NCBI RefSeq assembly: GCF_037975245.1
Contig: NC_092579.1
Coordinates: 2,099,001 to 2,163,000 of the forward strand
Origin: Apostichopus japonicus
Lineage: Eukaryota; Echinodermata; Holothuroidea; Aspidochirotida; Stichopodidae
Length of the DNA stretch: 64,000 nt
Direction of reading: 5' to 3'
Of the stretch, positions 22,517 to 34,600 are shown piece after piece. The number at the start of each line of letters is the position of its first letter. Position 1 is the stretch's first letter. The translations under genes and the position numbers were made by a program. The notes below the pieces were generated by a model. The model worked only from the letters and a program-made list of their open reading frames with translations, was not told the origin of the DNA and did no database searches.

Positions 22517-24242
22517 CTGAATTTCACAATATGCCGATGATACTGTTCTATTTTTAGATGGTTCACGCGCTTCTCTTGTAGAGGTTGTAAACATTCTTAA
22601 TAATTTCTCTGCCGCTTCGGGTTTAAAAGTTAATTTCAGCAAATCATTCTTTTTTCCATTGGGTGCTATGGTTTCAAGGGTTCCTTGGTATTTTCATGAG
22701 TATGGTTTTAATGTTAATCTTGGTCCCGTGAAATATCTTGGTGTCACATTTACTACAAAGAATGAAGATTTCTTTTCGTTGAATTATCTTCCCAAATTAT
22801 CCAGGCTCAAACAGTTACTTGGGATGTGGTCAAAACGTGACTTAACACCAACTGGTAAAGTAACTATAATTAAGAGTTTGGCCATTTCGCAACTTGTTTT
22901 TCTTTTTAGTGTTCTAGCAAATCCTCCTCTTAGTTTCATTAAAGAGGTTAATAAAATTTTGTATAATTTTATTTGGAACAATAAACCTTATAAGATTAAA
23001 CGGAGCACCCTTATTAATAAGAAAGTTAATGGTGGCTTTGATATGATAGATATTGAATCTTTTATTAAAAGTCTAAAATGTAGCTGGGTAAAGCGGTATT
23101 TAGCCCCTCAGAGAGGAAACTGGAAAATATTTTTTGATTTATACCTAAAACAGAGTTCGGTGGTGCTTTTCTTTTTAAATGTAATTTCAATAAGGAGGCA
23201 GTTTCTTGTATTTCTAATATTTTTTGCAGAGAAGTGTGTGAGGCTTAGGCTGAGTTTAATTTTTATCATCCAGACGGTAATTATGGTAATGAAATCATTT
23301 TAAACAACAGTCATATATTGGTTAACAATAAAGTAATTTTCCAGTATAATCTTTTAAATCACAGAACAATTTATGTGAAAGATTTCATTAAAAATGATGG
23401 CTCGGTAATTCCATATAACACGTTTCAAGCGAAAAAATATATTAGAAATTTTCCTTTTACTTCGTACTTTGGGATTATTCACGCCATTCCTAGCTATTGG
23501 AGGGGGTACCATGATTCTGTTTTGCTCCCAATGAGTGAAAATAACTTTAATATGTGCATGCGCACACATAAAATAACCAAAAATGTTTATAATAAGCTAA
23601 TTACCGGTCTCTGCACGCCCCCGTCGTCTATTATGAAGTGGCAAGCTATGAATTTTCCAGTGAAAATAGTTTGGAATAAGATTTTTAGGCTGCCTTATAC
23701 GGCTGTGTATGACCCCAAAGTATCATATTTACAATTGCGTTTTCTACATCGTATTTTAGGCATAAATAGCTTGCTTTATAAAATGAAAATGGTTAATTCT
23801 CCACTTTGTTCATTTTGCAAGAATGCCGATGAAACGCTTATACATTTGTTTTATAATTGTAGTCACGTTGAGCGATTCTGGGAGGCAGTGAATTCAAATT
23901 GCATTAAAACTAATTATTCTTTTAATTTGACCAACATTTGTTTTGGTGATTTTGGTGATATAGATAATCCTGTGAACTTTTTAATTTTGCATGCTAAAAA
24001 GTACATTTATACTTGTAGGTTGGATAACAAAATCCCGCATGTGCACGAATTTTATTTTAAGTTTCGCTTTCAACTTGACCTGCACTATTTCATTTCTAAG
24101 CAAAACAACAATTTGTGTAACCTTAACGACTTCTATGATTTCTTTATGTAAGCTTCTTATGTAAGTCTTTTTGCTGATTCTTTTGTATTATGTGTTACGG
24201 TATTGTAAATAAATACAGTGGTAAAAAAAAAAAAAAAAAAAA
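22517..24242 (+). pseudogene. Tx1/L1-type LINE, 5'-truncated, nearly intact RT C-terminus
   Basis: The element starts inside the reverse transcriptase just before the catalytic YADDT (about 22529), continues through SGLKVNFSKS, KYLGVTFTT, TGKVTIIKSLAISQ, FIWNNK and GGFDMIDIESF, and ends in the C-terminal domain with a C-x2-C...H-x5-C zinc-binding motif (PLCSFC ... HLFYNC, about 23810-23865). This order is typical of the L1/Tx1 clade. The stop at 24149-24151 is followed by a short 3' UTR and a poly(A) of about 18-20. One frameshift near 23157 and one in-frame TAG near 23248 are the only lesions seen. Flanking repeats AGGGCTTTG (22508-22516 and 24242-24250) look like a target-site duplication. 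It is dead by 5' truncation. Confidence 0.92.
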
Positions 24243-24250
24243 GGGCTTTG

Positions 24251-24988
24251 TTCTATTAATACAAGTGAAGATTACCAAAACAGTGGGCAATGTTCATATT
24301 ATTTAAAGTCAACTAGATTGAGAAGTTTCTGACCACATATCAAGCCACATACAGGTTTTATCTGGAAATTTCAAGGCCATATAGTATACAGTGCCAAGAT
24401 AAAAGGAGACTAAACACGTTCTGGCCTTTACATATTAAGGCAGCCACATTCTAAAGAAAAATATGAATATCAAACTGCATATCAAAATCTGTCAATATAA
24501 AGTGTTTTTTAACAATTTCAAGACAACCATTTATACATTGTTTGAACATATAAATCAATACATGTATGGATACTATTTTCTGGTTATATCTGACAGAAAT
24601 TATTTATGGAAAAATTTCTGGTCATATCTACCTGTCAAACTTGGCAAGGACAAAAATGGCTCACCAATTAAACATTGTGTTGTAAGTCCATAGCAAACAT
24701 TGTAGCAGGTTATTAGTTAATCTGTTAATCAGATGGTACAAAATCAGTGTTTGCTCTACAAATTCTTAGATTGTGCTGCAATGTTCCTGTTGCATAGATT
24801 TGCATACTGTATGTCAATTGAATGATTTGTCATTGTGATAATTCAGGTTTGAAAGGTTGGCCACAAGAGGATTGACTGTGTTGAAAAGGACAAGCTATTC
24901 AGTCAACTTAGCAGCAAGCTAGTTGGCCGGTTGCTGTTGCATTAACTTCGGCAGGTTCAATTAAGTAGTATGTAGTGCAGTGTTCAAA
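24251..24988. other. Intergenic, no gene seen
   Basis: A 76-codon frame at 24463-24693 has no recognisable features. Nothing else is supported. Confidence 0.5.
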
Positions 24989-25371
24989 GGCATTGAAGAC
25001 TCACCCCAAACCGTGTGCCGGGCTCTGAAAAAGTTAACTTCCGTTGCTTGCAAGTGAAGTTTTCTGCTTGTAGCTACAAAATGCAGACAATAATGAAACG
25101 TGATACCTTGTTATCTTTAGCTGGACCTGAGATGTCCATCACTGTACATACCGTTTGTACACTGTGCTGTGGCCTGTGGGTATTGACCGCAGCTGTATGT
25201 ACTGACTGTACACTAGTGTCTAATTTATACCGATGGTATCAAGCTGTGTGCATATTTTCTGGGATCGATGGTGGTGTCTTACACATCTGTTACACCTCAT
25301 TTGAAACTAGGTCAGATTACCGGCATGAGACGTTTCTTTTTGCGCGAGTCTTCACACCCTTTAAATGGTGA
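24989..25371. repeat. Dispersed repeat, copy A
   Basis: Matches 32230-32603 along about 380 bp in the same orientation, starting GCATTGAAGACTC(A/G)CCCCAAA and including ACGTGATACCTTGT and GGACCTGAGATGTCCATC. Open frames differ between the copies, so the frame at 25015-25371 is not a gene. No terminal inverted repeats or tail were seen, so the class is unknown. It lies 330 bp upstream of the macro-TIR gene's first recognised exon. Confidence 0.9.
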
Positions 25372-25699
25372 GGTCCGTTGTAGTATAAATTGAGTAGAGT
25401 AACTACTGGCAGGTAAGTAAGTTTGCCTATATATATAACTATGCCATGAAATGCAACCTCAGTTCTAGTTCCTAGCATAGTGGTGCTTTTAAAACAAATC
25501 CGAGTAATATTGTTCATTAGTCTTGAATGTACATATTTGTTGAGTTCTGCCTCATTACAATGAGTATATTGGCATTATTTCTTCACTATCAGTAAAATTA
25601 AGACACAAGTATATCGAGTCGTGTGTCATTATTTTCATATCCCGTTGCTAAGTTGTATTGAACTCAATCAAAACCTGATTACTACAATATTGTCAACAG

Positions 25700-28600
25700 G
25701 CCTGTCCTGAAGCAAAGACATTCAACTCTGAAAATTATCTTTTATCATGTCCAGAACAAACATCCAAGATGAATGATGGAGCATCAGATCCTGGTTTGTT
25801 TATTCGGGATACTATTCAAGTGTTAACACCCAGCGGAGACTGTAAAATCGAGTACTACCTTGGAGACATTTGCAAGTTGAAAGCAAAACATAAAGTTGAT
25901 GTACTGCTTGTCTCGGCTTTCGCAGGTAATCCTATTAATCTTAAGTATATGCAACTTACATCAACAGTTTTGATGTATTCTAGTTAGAAAACCACAACCC
26001 TCAGACATGAATATGATATCACATAAATTAACAAGATTTATTTATACCTAATTGATGGAGTAATTCATCACAAACATAAATCACATACAGTAATATGAAG
26101 ATGATGGATTGATAACATTTAACAGCTCGTTTAAGTAGCTTTAATACTTCTGTATGATCAATTGCATACAACATAGGCATAATCGTTTGGTCCCTTGTAC
26201 AGTAGATTAGTTTTGCAATTGTATCAGAATATTGACACAGTTCTTTTAAGTAGATGTATTGAATGTTGCATCTCTGCTAAATATTGCTATTAAGTCTACA
26301 AATAACGATGCGTCCAGTGCTTATGTGGTTGGTTTTGTACACGCTTTCTTGACAGACCCATTAATTCTGAACAATTGTGTTCTCACAGTACCTGTGCTAG
26401 TGATTTTTGCTATTGAAACTATTTAAGTTTATTGAGTTATACTGTACGTGTACCAATCTGTTGACAACTCAAGGGTCTCTTCACTAAAACTTTAAACAAT
26501 AGTGCAGAGGCCTTTAATTTTTACCCCCAACAAACTCATCCAACCCCCCCCCCTCCCTCCCTTGAAGTCCCTTCCCACACACAAATAATGAAAATGAAAT
26601 ATCCATGAAACCAGCACCTCATCAAGGCATGTACTGTACTTATCAGATACAGAAAATACAGTTACATCAAAAAATAATCCCGAACTGTTCTGAGAGGATA
26701 TGAACAGTGCATTTTTATCGTACTGTTTGTCACGCTGAGTGTGGTCAAACCATGTTTTTGTGCTTTCTCGTGGCCTGCTCAGTTAACTTCACGTGTCACA
26801 TCAAGACTAAATACTTTAAAGTAGACTAAATGAGTACATTGCTTAAACTCTGCTGCAAGTAAAATGCTCTTTACTCAACCTTACATTTAGAGGAAAAAAA
26901 TTGCTTTCTAACTATCCCTGTTCCGCACATAATTTGTAAACTTGTATTTCTTAATCAAATAAAGAGTTTGGATTTCTGCTTTGCATGTTTCTGATTTATT
27001 TAACATTTAAAATTCACAGATAATTATAAACCAACACCGAAGTCATTCATAGGTGCACTGTCTAATTCTCTTGGGTTGAGTGTTGAAGAACTAGCAGAAA
27101 ACAAGGCTGAAGATTTGAGAACCTATTACTCCTGTTGGGTTTCGAAACCTTTGTCAAAACATCTTCCATTCAACAGACTTCTCTGTTTCGAGCCAAACTG
27201 GTGAGTTAAATCCCTTGGGTCCACTCGCAGGGTAACAGTTTCCCTCATGGCTCATACAATGGTCAGTACAAAATTCTTAAGATAGATACAGAACCTTCGT
27301 TCCAGCAACATATTTCTCCTTTGGGGATAGAGATCCAGACACTCATGTGGTAACAGGTCTTTTGAGGTTGCTGCCCCTCGTCTTTGGAATACACTACAGT
27401 ACCATTAAACTAAAGTCGTGCACCAGCATTTTGACTTTCAAAGAACTCCTTAAAACTCATCTCATGAGTGAAGCTTTCAGTGATTTAGATTTAATTTAAA
27501 TTTTTCTGTTCTTTTACCATACCTTTTGTTTTCTCTATTTTGCGCCTTTAGCACCCTGCAGGGCGGGTATGAGTGCATTATAAATCGCTATTATTATTAT
27601 TAACTGATCAATAGCCCGATGATATCATATATTTATGGACTTTTCTTTCACTTATTTCAGGAGTGTGTCACCGCATCCAAAGGTACTAGTTGGAGATATA
27701 TTTAGGTGTCTGGTACCTGTCCTACAGAAAGAACGAGGGACTGTCATTACTCCTATCCTGACCAGTGGGAGCCAAGTAAGGTCAACAAGAATTGAAAATG
27801 AAAGAAAACTTAGGAAGTGTTTGTTTAAAACAGGATGCATGAAGGATCACTTACTACATAGATTTACAATATAACAATTGTTTTTTTTTTTTGTATACTG
27901 TGTAATGTGACGATTTGAGTAAATACATTGCAATACAGACAACCATCTCTGTTTCTACATCTTTTGAGAAAAGAGGAGGCTAAGTTTTCTGAAGATAAAG
28001 TTGCTACTGCTCTTTTCTATGCCGATATTTTATGTCTTGTGATTTAAAATGGTTTGGATAGCTATGCTGGGCTTAGGGCTGTAGACTTTCAAAGAGATCA
28101 TATCTGGCAGCCTCTGAAAGATGAGGCATTTAGGGGAAGTACAATATTTGTCTGCATTAGATTAGAGATCAGAGAAGTAAGTCACTGAACAGAATAAAGT
28201 ACTTTAGCTTAAGAAAGATGAGATGGTTTTGTTTTGTTCACATTTTTCATCAATATTATTAATAGTCATATTTTTGTTATGTTTTTATTATTATTATTTA
28301 GGGATTTGCTGAAGCTGAGATTGTATATGCCATGGTTGAAGCTGCAGTCAAGTGGATGAAAGTTGGCCTGCCATTGAAATGTCTTAAGATTGTTCAGTAT
28401 GCCATCTTCAACAACGGAAAGCAGATCGCGACTCACTTACGAGAATATGAGGCGGTACAGAAGGTGTTTGAAGAGTTGAAAGAAAGATATGACATGCAGT
28501 ATCTCTTACCAAAGGTTTGTTTCTACCTTTATACCACCCACTGAATAGAATGTGTCACCATTGTCTCCTTCTGCTCTCGCAAAATTTTTAGAGTTAAGAA

Positions 28601-31600
28601 CAACAATTTGTGAATGCTAAGATTTGAGGAGCAGTACTGTACTCATCACTGTTACTCGGTATAACAGTTTTGGTAAAATTTGTGACCTTGACAGGGTTTT
28701 TCTCTTAAAGGCTACTCTGAAAGAGTACGATGTTTACATATCAGGAAGCAAGGACGATGCTGAGGTGTCAGCAAGAATACAAGACGAACTTAGACGAGTC
28801 TTTCCCAAAATAAGGATAAAAGTCGGAAGTGACCAGAAGATGATGGAAGGAGAATCCTGGCAAGATGATATGTACAATACAATGATGAAATCTTCCAGAG
28901 TGATCACAGGTATTATTGCTATTAAATAATTCTTCTAGTTTTTATAAGGCACTCCATGACACTGCCCCTGAGTTCCTATCATTCCTTGTTTGTTACAAAG
29001 GAGGGGTAAACCAAAAACTTCTCTCCAATGATGGTAATATTCTTGTAATCCCTTGTTCTTGGACCTCGTTCGGTGAATTTGCTGTTGCTGGTCCTGGCAT
29101 GTGGAATTATCTTCCTATTGATATGTAAATGTGCTCCTCATTTGGTCTTTATAATTGTCAACTTGAAAGAAACTTATCGTTTCAAACAAACTATTGATGT
29201 TTGATCTGTTCTGCTTTCTTTTTGTAGCTTTTATCCATCTTGCTCCATTCGCTGTACAGCGCAAGAGAATATTTTATAGTTGCCTATCATCTCTTGTGGT
29301 AGCTGGAGATACATTCCACTCAGTAATAATCTACAGCATATAAATAATGATTATTAAGTACCGGTTAAAATTCCTGACTTGTGGTTATTCAGCAGAGCTA
29401 AAGACAACATTTTGATTACACATTTGCTGGTTATCCATGTAATGAACCAGAAGGACTTTGTAAAGATATTCCACAGTAAAACTGTGTAGAGAGTTAGACG
29501 TGATTAGGGTGATATCCTCTACACCCTAAACACTGCTCAGCAATAACCAGATCCCCTTGCAGCAATATGAGTCTGTCCCATTCATACACAGAGAAAAGGT
29601 AACATCTAGTGTTGATTTTGGCACTGATCACATGATCACATTTCTATAGTCTAACCAATAAAATTTTTTGAAAGTTAAGTTCTTAAAGAAATTCCTTATA
29701 GCCCGGACGTTTTGTTTTGTGTGAATAAGGAGCACTTATAAATGTGCCCAACTTGTTGTGCTTTGTAAAATTATCACAAACCAAGTTTCCTATTTCTATA
29801 TTCTACCCTATAAAAATTGTTGAAAGTTAATTTCTTACCAGTTCTCAGCCCAAAGTATTTGCAAGATGCAGCCTGCATAGAGCAATACAACATCGCCCTC
29901 TGTTGTAACCGCAGGGCCCACAAAGACCTGTTGGCGCCATTTTATGCAGAGAATGTCCCAGACTTGCCCTCCTACATGCAACTCGTGCAATACGTTGACT
30001 GCAGGTAAATATTATAAACCTTTCCCTCATCACTTACAGACAAATCTTTAAATTTTGAGACTCTTGCAATCAAAATGAAAGGTAATGATGGATTCCAATA
30101 GAATGTAGTATTTAATCATATATGCAAACTTAAAGAGGTATTGCCGCTTAACAAATAGACATAGGTTTACTTCAAATTTGTCAGTTATTACCAGTTAATA
30201 TTTGAATAATTTTGCCTTAATTACATTGCCTCGTTACTAAGACTTTAGTTTTGGAAGACCAGATTGGACAGCTTTAAAGTAGTGTTGAGTTCATTGGACA
30301 AGGAGTTATTTTAGTAAGTGGAAGCCCATTCTCTGTAATGTTGTATACAATTTATAAATGACATTGATCTAGTTGGGTGGTGTATATCTGTGTACTGTCT
30401 ACAAAACTTAAAAAGGAAGCAATACCACCAAACTTTCTAAAGAATCACCTTTGCATTTGTTTGTGTGTATTTGAACTTAATCTTATGCCTGAAAGTTCAA
30501 TCCTTCTAGTCGTTACTAGATAAGTACATTTTATTTCATATCATTCAACATCCAAGCTTGACAAAATAATGATGATAACTGCAAGCATTAAATACCCACT
30601 TCAGAAGGTCTCTTCAGAGACTTTCCATGACAGTTAAACTTTCTGCCGAAGGCACATTGTAAACTCTAATTGTGGTATGGCACCACTTATCTCATTGATC
30701 AGAAATAACTCCAGCAACCAGATCTCCGAGGGCTGCAAGAATCTGGCCCGTTCAATTTCGACAAGTGCAGCCAACATCCATTCCGATATCCATTGGATGA
30801 CCTTGAACCCAGTGAAGTATGATGTGTTTCTATCGTACTCACATGCAGATACAACAAAGGCAAACCAGTTACGCGAATGTTTACAAAAGGAAGATCCCAA
30901 CTTAAGGCTGTTCTTTGACATTCAGGAAATCAAACAAGGTTAGTGTATAAACAAGAAAACATTTTTGTTTTTAACTTGAAGAGAGCAAACTTTGCATGAT
31001 AAACCTAGTACCTTTTCTGCAGATTAAGAAAATGGGGAGGTGTTTGAGATAGCTATGCCTTGACATTTGAAACTATTCTCGGCTGCCATAATTTAGGCAC
31101 TGTTCTATAAATCAGTCTATGTTCATCGAGTCTTCAGTATCAGGCTTAAATGTCTCAAAGCCAAAACTCAACAAAGGAGAAGTTCATGACAAATGATTAA
31201 ATGTTTTACATATTTTGTTGATGTCCTTCAAAAGTGGTGGCGTCTAACTGTTGTTTCCTTGCTTAGTTTAATACCATTATCATGACTTCTAATGACATCA
31301 CATTGGCAGTGTCTAGTAACGATATTATAGAACTGCTTGTATTTTGCATTTGCATGAATTTTACATAGTTGTCAAACAGTGACACATAATTTCACAGTCT
31401 TTGACACAAAACGTTCAAGAAAAAAATATGTCATGGGGGGAAGTGTGTTTGATCAATGTGACATTACACTTGCTTGCTACAAAAGATAAACTTCACAGTG
31501 TGTGGTTATACATACAGCAGCTGGTAGTGATTGCATGTACATTGCAACAGGATGTAATAAGTATTTTTTTTCTTTTCCATGCCCAAAGTATATTGACCTC

Positions 31601-34600
31601 AAGTCTATTCTCAATTTTCCTTTACTTTCTTTTTGCTGTAGGTAAAGCTTGGCAAAGGCTCCTATACCATTCCATTGATGGTACCACAGTCTTCGTTGCC
31701 ATGGTTTCCGAGCGGTACCTACAGTCAGCTGTTTGCAATGAGGAATACAGGCTAGCATTAGCAAAGCTCTGGTCTGAGGTAGTTTTCAAGCGTCTATTTG
31801 TTTCTGGGTTTGATTGATTCACTCGATTAGTTTAAATACTAGACTATAAATGACATAAACAAACTTAATCTTCGATCTCCTGATCCAAAATGGTGCACCA
31901 AATCTTAAGGCACTGTGTCAAAAGAAAATCTGCAGCCGTAGAAATCTGAAGCTAACACAAAGTACCCCAACATTTCTTTTTAGTGGTTACAATGTTTTAA
32001 AGAATTGCAACTTGGTATTTTGCATTATTTTTACCTTATTGGATTATTTGAAATATTATTGAGAGGACATTGTACTAAGTTGATATCATTGAGCAGGTCT
32101 CTTCCATCCTGTCCATTGTTTGGCCTGTTACTGCTTAGTGATGCATACATGTAGGCAATAGAATCGCCACAAAATTCTGGTATTATAGTCTGTCAAATAT
32201 TCTTGTCAGAATGAACAGTTGCAGTCTCTTAAATGCATTGAAGACTCGCCCCAAACTGCGTGCAGCCATCTGAAAAGTTAACTTCCCGATGCTTGCAAGT
32301 GGCGTTTTGTTTGTGTCGCTACAAAATGCAGACAGTACAGTAATGAAACGTGATACCTTGTAATCTTTAGCTGGACCTGAGATGTCCATCGCTGTATCGT
32401 TTGTACACTGTGCTGTGGGTATTGACAGCAGCTGTATGTACTGACTGTACACTAGTGTCTAATTACCGATGTTTGCAAGCTGTGTGTGTGTATTTTCTGT
32501 GATCGATAGTGGTGTCTAATACTTCTGTTACACCTCATTTGAAACTAGGTCAGATTACCGGCATTAGCTGTTTCTTTTTGCATGAGTCTTCACAACCTTT
32601 AATTCAGCAGTATTGTACCAAAATATATTACAGCCTTTATTTGGTTTTGACCCTTTTTCCCCAAGGGAGATCCTTTGAAACTACTTGTACTGAAGATTGA
32701 GGACATTAGGGATTTACCCAGGGAGTACACCGACGCCACGACAGTCAGTGCAGTAGACGATTTCTCTGACAAAATCAAGACTTTGAGTCATGATATCGTG
32801 AAGTGTTTACATGACAAACATCCTTCGAAGAAGTCCAAGATTAAATTCCACAAAACTAAAGCTAATATTGATGTTGCTAAGGTAATTTGTTGTTTTGTTA
32901 ATTTTTTTTTTCTTTCACTTCACATATTTCTCTTCTGTTTTCTTTTCAATTTGGGAAAATATTCTCAATTAGAGATTGAAAGACAAGTAAAAGGGTGGGG
33001 TAGAAAAGCAATGGGCTTGATAAAATAATTAATTTGTAAATAATTAGTCATTTTCAGTATTTTATCTGTAGGCTCTAATATTGATATTTCCAAACTTAAA
33101 AGTTACTCATAAATTTGCATTTGACAGACAAAATGGGAACATATACTAGTCCAGTCCATGTTTCTACTTATGATCTGATGTTGCTATGTTGATGTATTAT
33201 ATGAACAGATTTAATCTAACTTCAACTAAAGTCATCTCCTTCCAAAAATCTGATATTACTTGCACTGCTAAACAGTCTGGCACAGATGATTAGTGAAAGA
33301 GTTAGGCTCATCGCAGTAGATACAGACTATAATTGAAACATTCAGACTTGTAACAGTAGACGCATACTATAATTGAGACAGTCAGACTCATAGCAGTAGA
33401 CACAGACTAATAGTGAAACATTCAGACTAACAGCTGGAGACAGCAGTGACCAAAGGCCTGAAGAAACTGTGTATTAATAATATTATGTATGTGATTCAAC
33501 CCAGAACATAGAAAATCCATTAATGCTTTAATTCATTATCACAGCTTAACATAACATGTTCAACCTGGTTAGCCCTCGATTGGTTTATTACCAGAAATTG
33601 TCCAGGTATCAGGTGATCTATGAAGTATCCAAAGTTGGCTTCCTTATCTTAGCTAATGAAGCAGCTGCAGCAGGAATAAACTATCACAAAAGAGCTCGAG
33701 GAGCAAGATAAGTAAAGCACCTTTGCTTTCTCCTTGGATCATGTGTTACCCAGAAAATCACTGGTTCTTTTCTGGGTATAAACCAAGTGAGGACTAACCA
33801 GGTTGAACTTGTATTGAAAGCTCATATGCAATATTCACCTTTCATCCCCTATTTATTTAACTTTTTCTATGTTCTATCCTGTTTCACTTTTAAGGGTAAG
33901 ACTTTGAATTTAGACAAAGAAGCTTCTAAACTTCGACGACTCTGTTTCAAGAAGCGATTCCCTGACTATAAGTTGGTTATTGAGAAAGGCTTGCAAGTTT
34001 CTCTCAAAGACCAGACACAGCAAGAGACAAGATGTCACATCGCAATTAGTTTCGATAAACTTGACCAGAAATACGCCAGTTACATTCAGTCTAATTTACA
34101 ACAATTAGCTCCGCATTTGAACGTCAAAATGACTTGTGGGGACAACAAGGTCAGGTTGGCTGCCATGGAAACTGCAGACAGGATTGTTGCCCTCCTGTCT
34201 CCAAACTACCTGGAATCACCAGAGCAAGTTGAGGAGTTCCATGTAGCGATTTATCGACAGAGGATGGCGAACAAGTCGTTGCCGATTCTATATCCGATAC
34301 AGCTTCACGCTCTGCCTCCAAAACCAACCTATTTTCGTATTGTGCCCTACGTGGTCAGTGTTGAAGACGAACTTTGGCAGGAAGTCTGCCAAACTATGCC
34401 AGATACCGTGCTGTCGTCCAAGTTATACGACCTGAAGTTCAGACGAACAGAGAAAATCGCCCTAGATGTGGTGATTTCTGATCTTATTTCACTAGCAGAG
34501 AAGCAAAGGTAAGTCGCTTATCCACAGAAGTTTTAAATTATTATTATGTTCCAATTTACCATTACTGCAGACAACTCACATTTGATAGTTTCAGGTTACA

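Noticed and set aside
25015..25371. 118-codon cysteine-rich frame upstream of the macro-TIR gene
   Set aside because: It lies in a dispersed repeat whose other copy (32230-32603) does not keep the frame.
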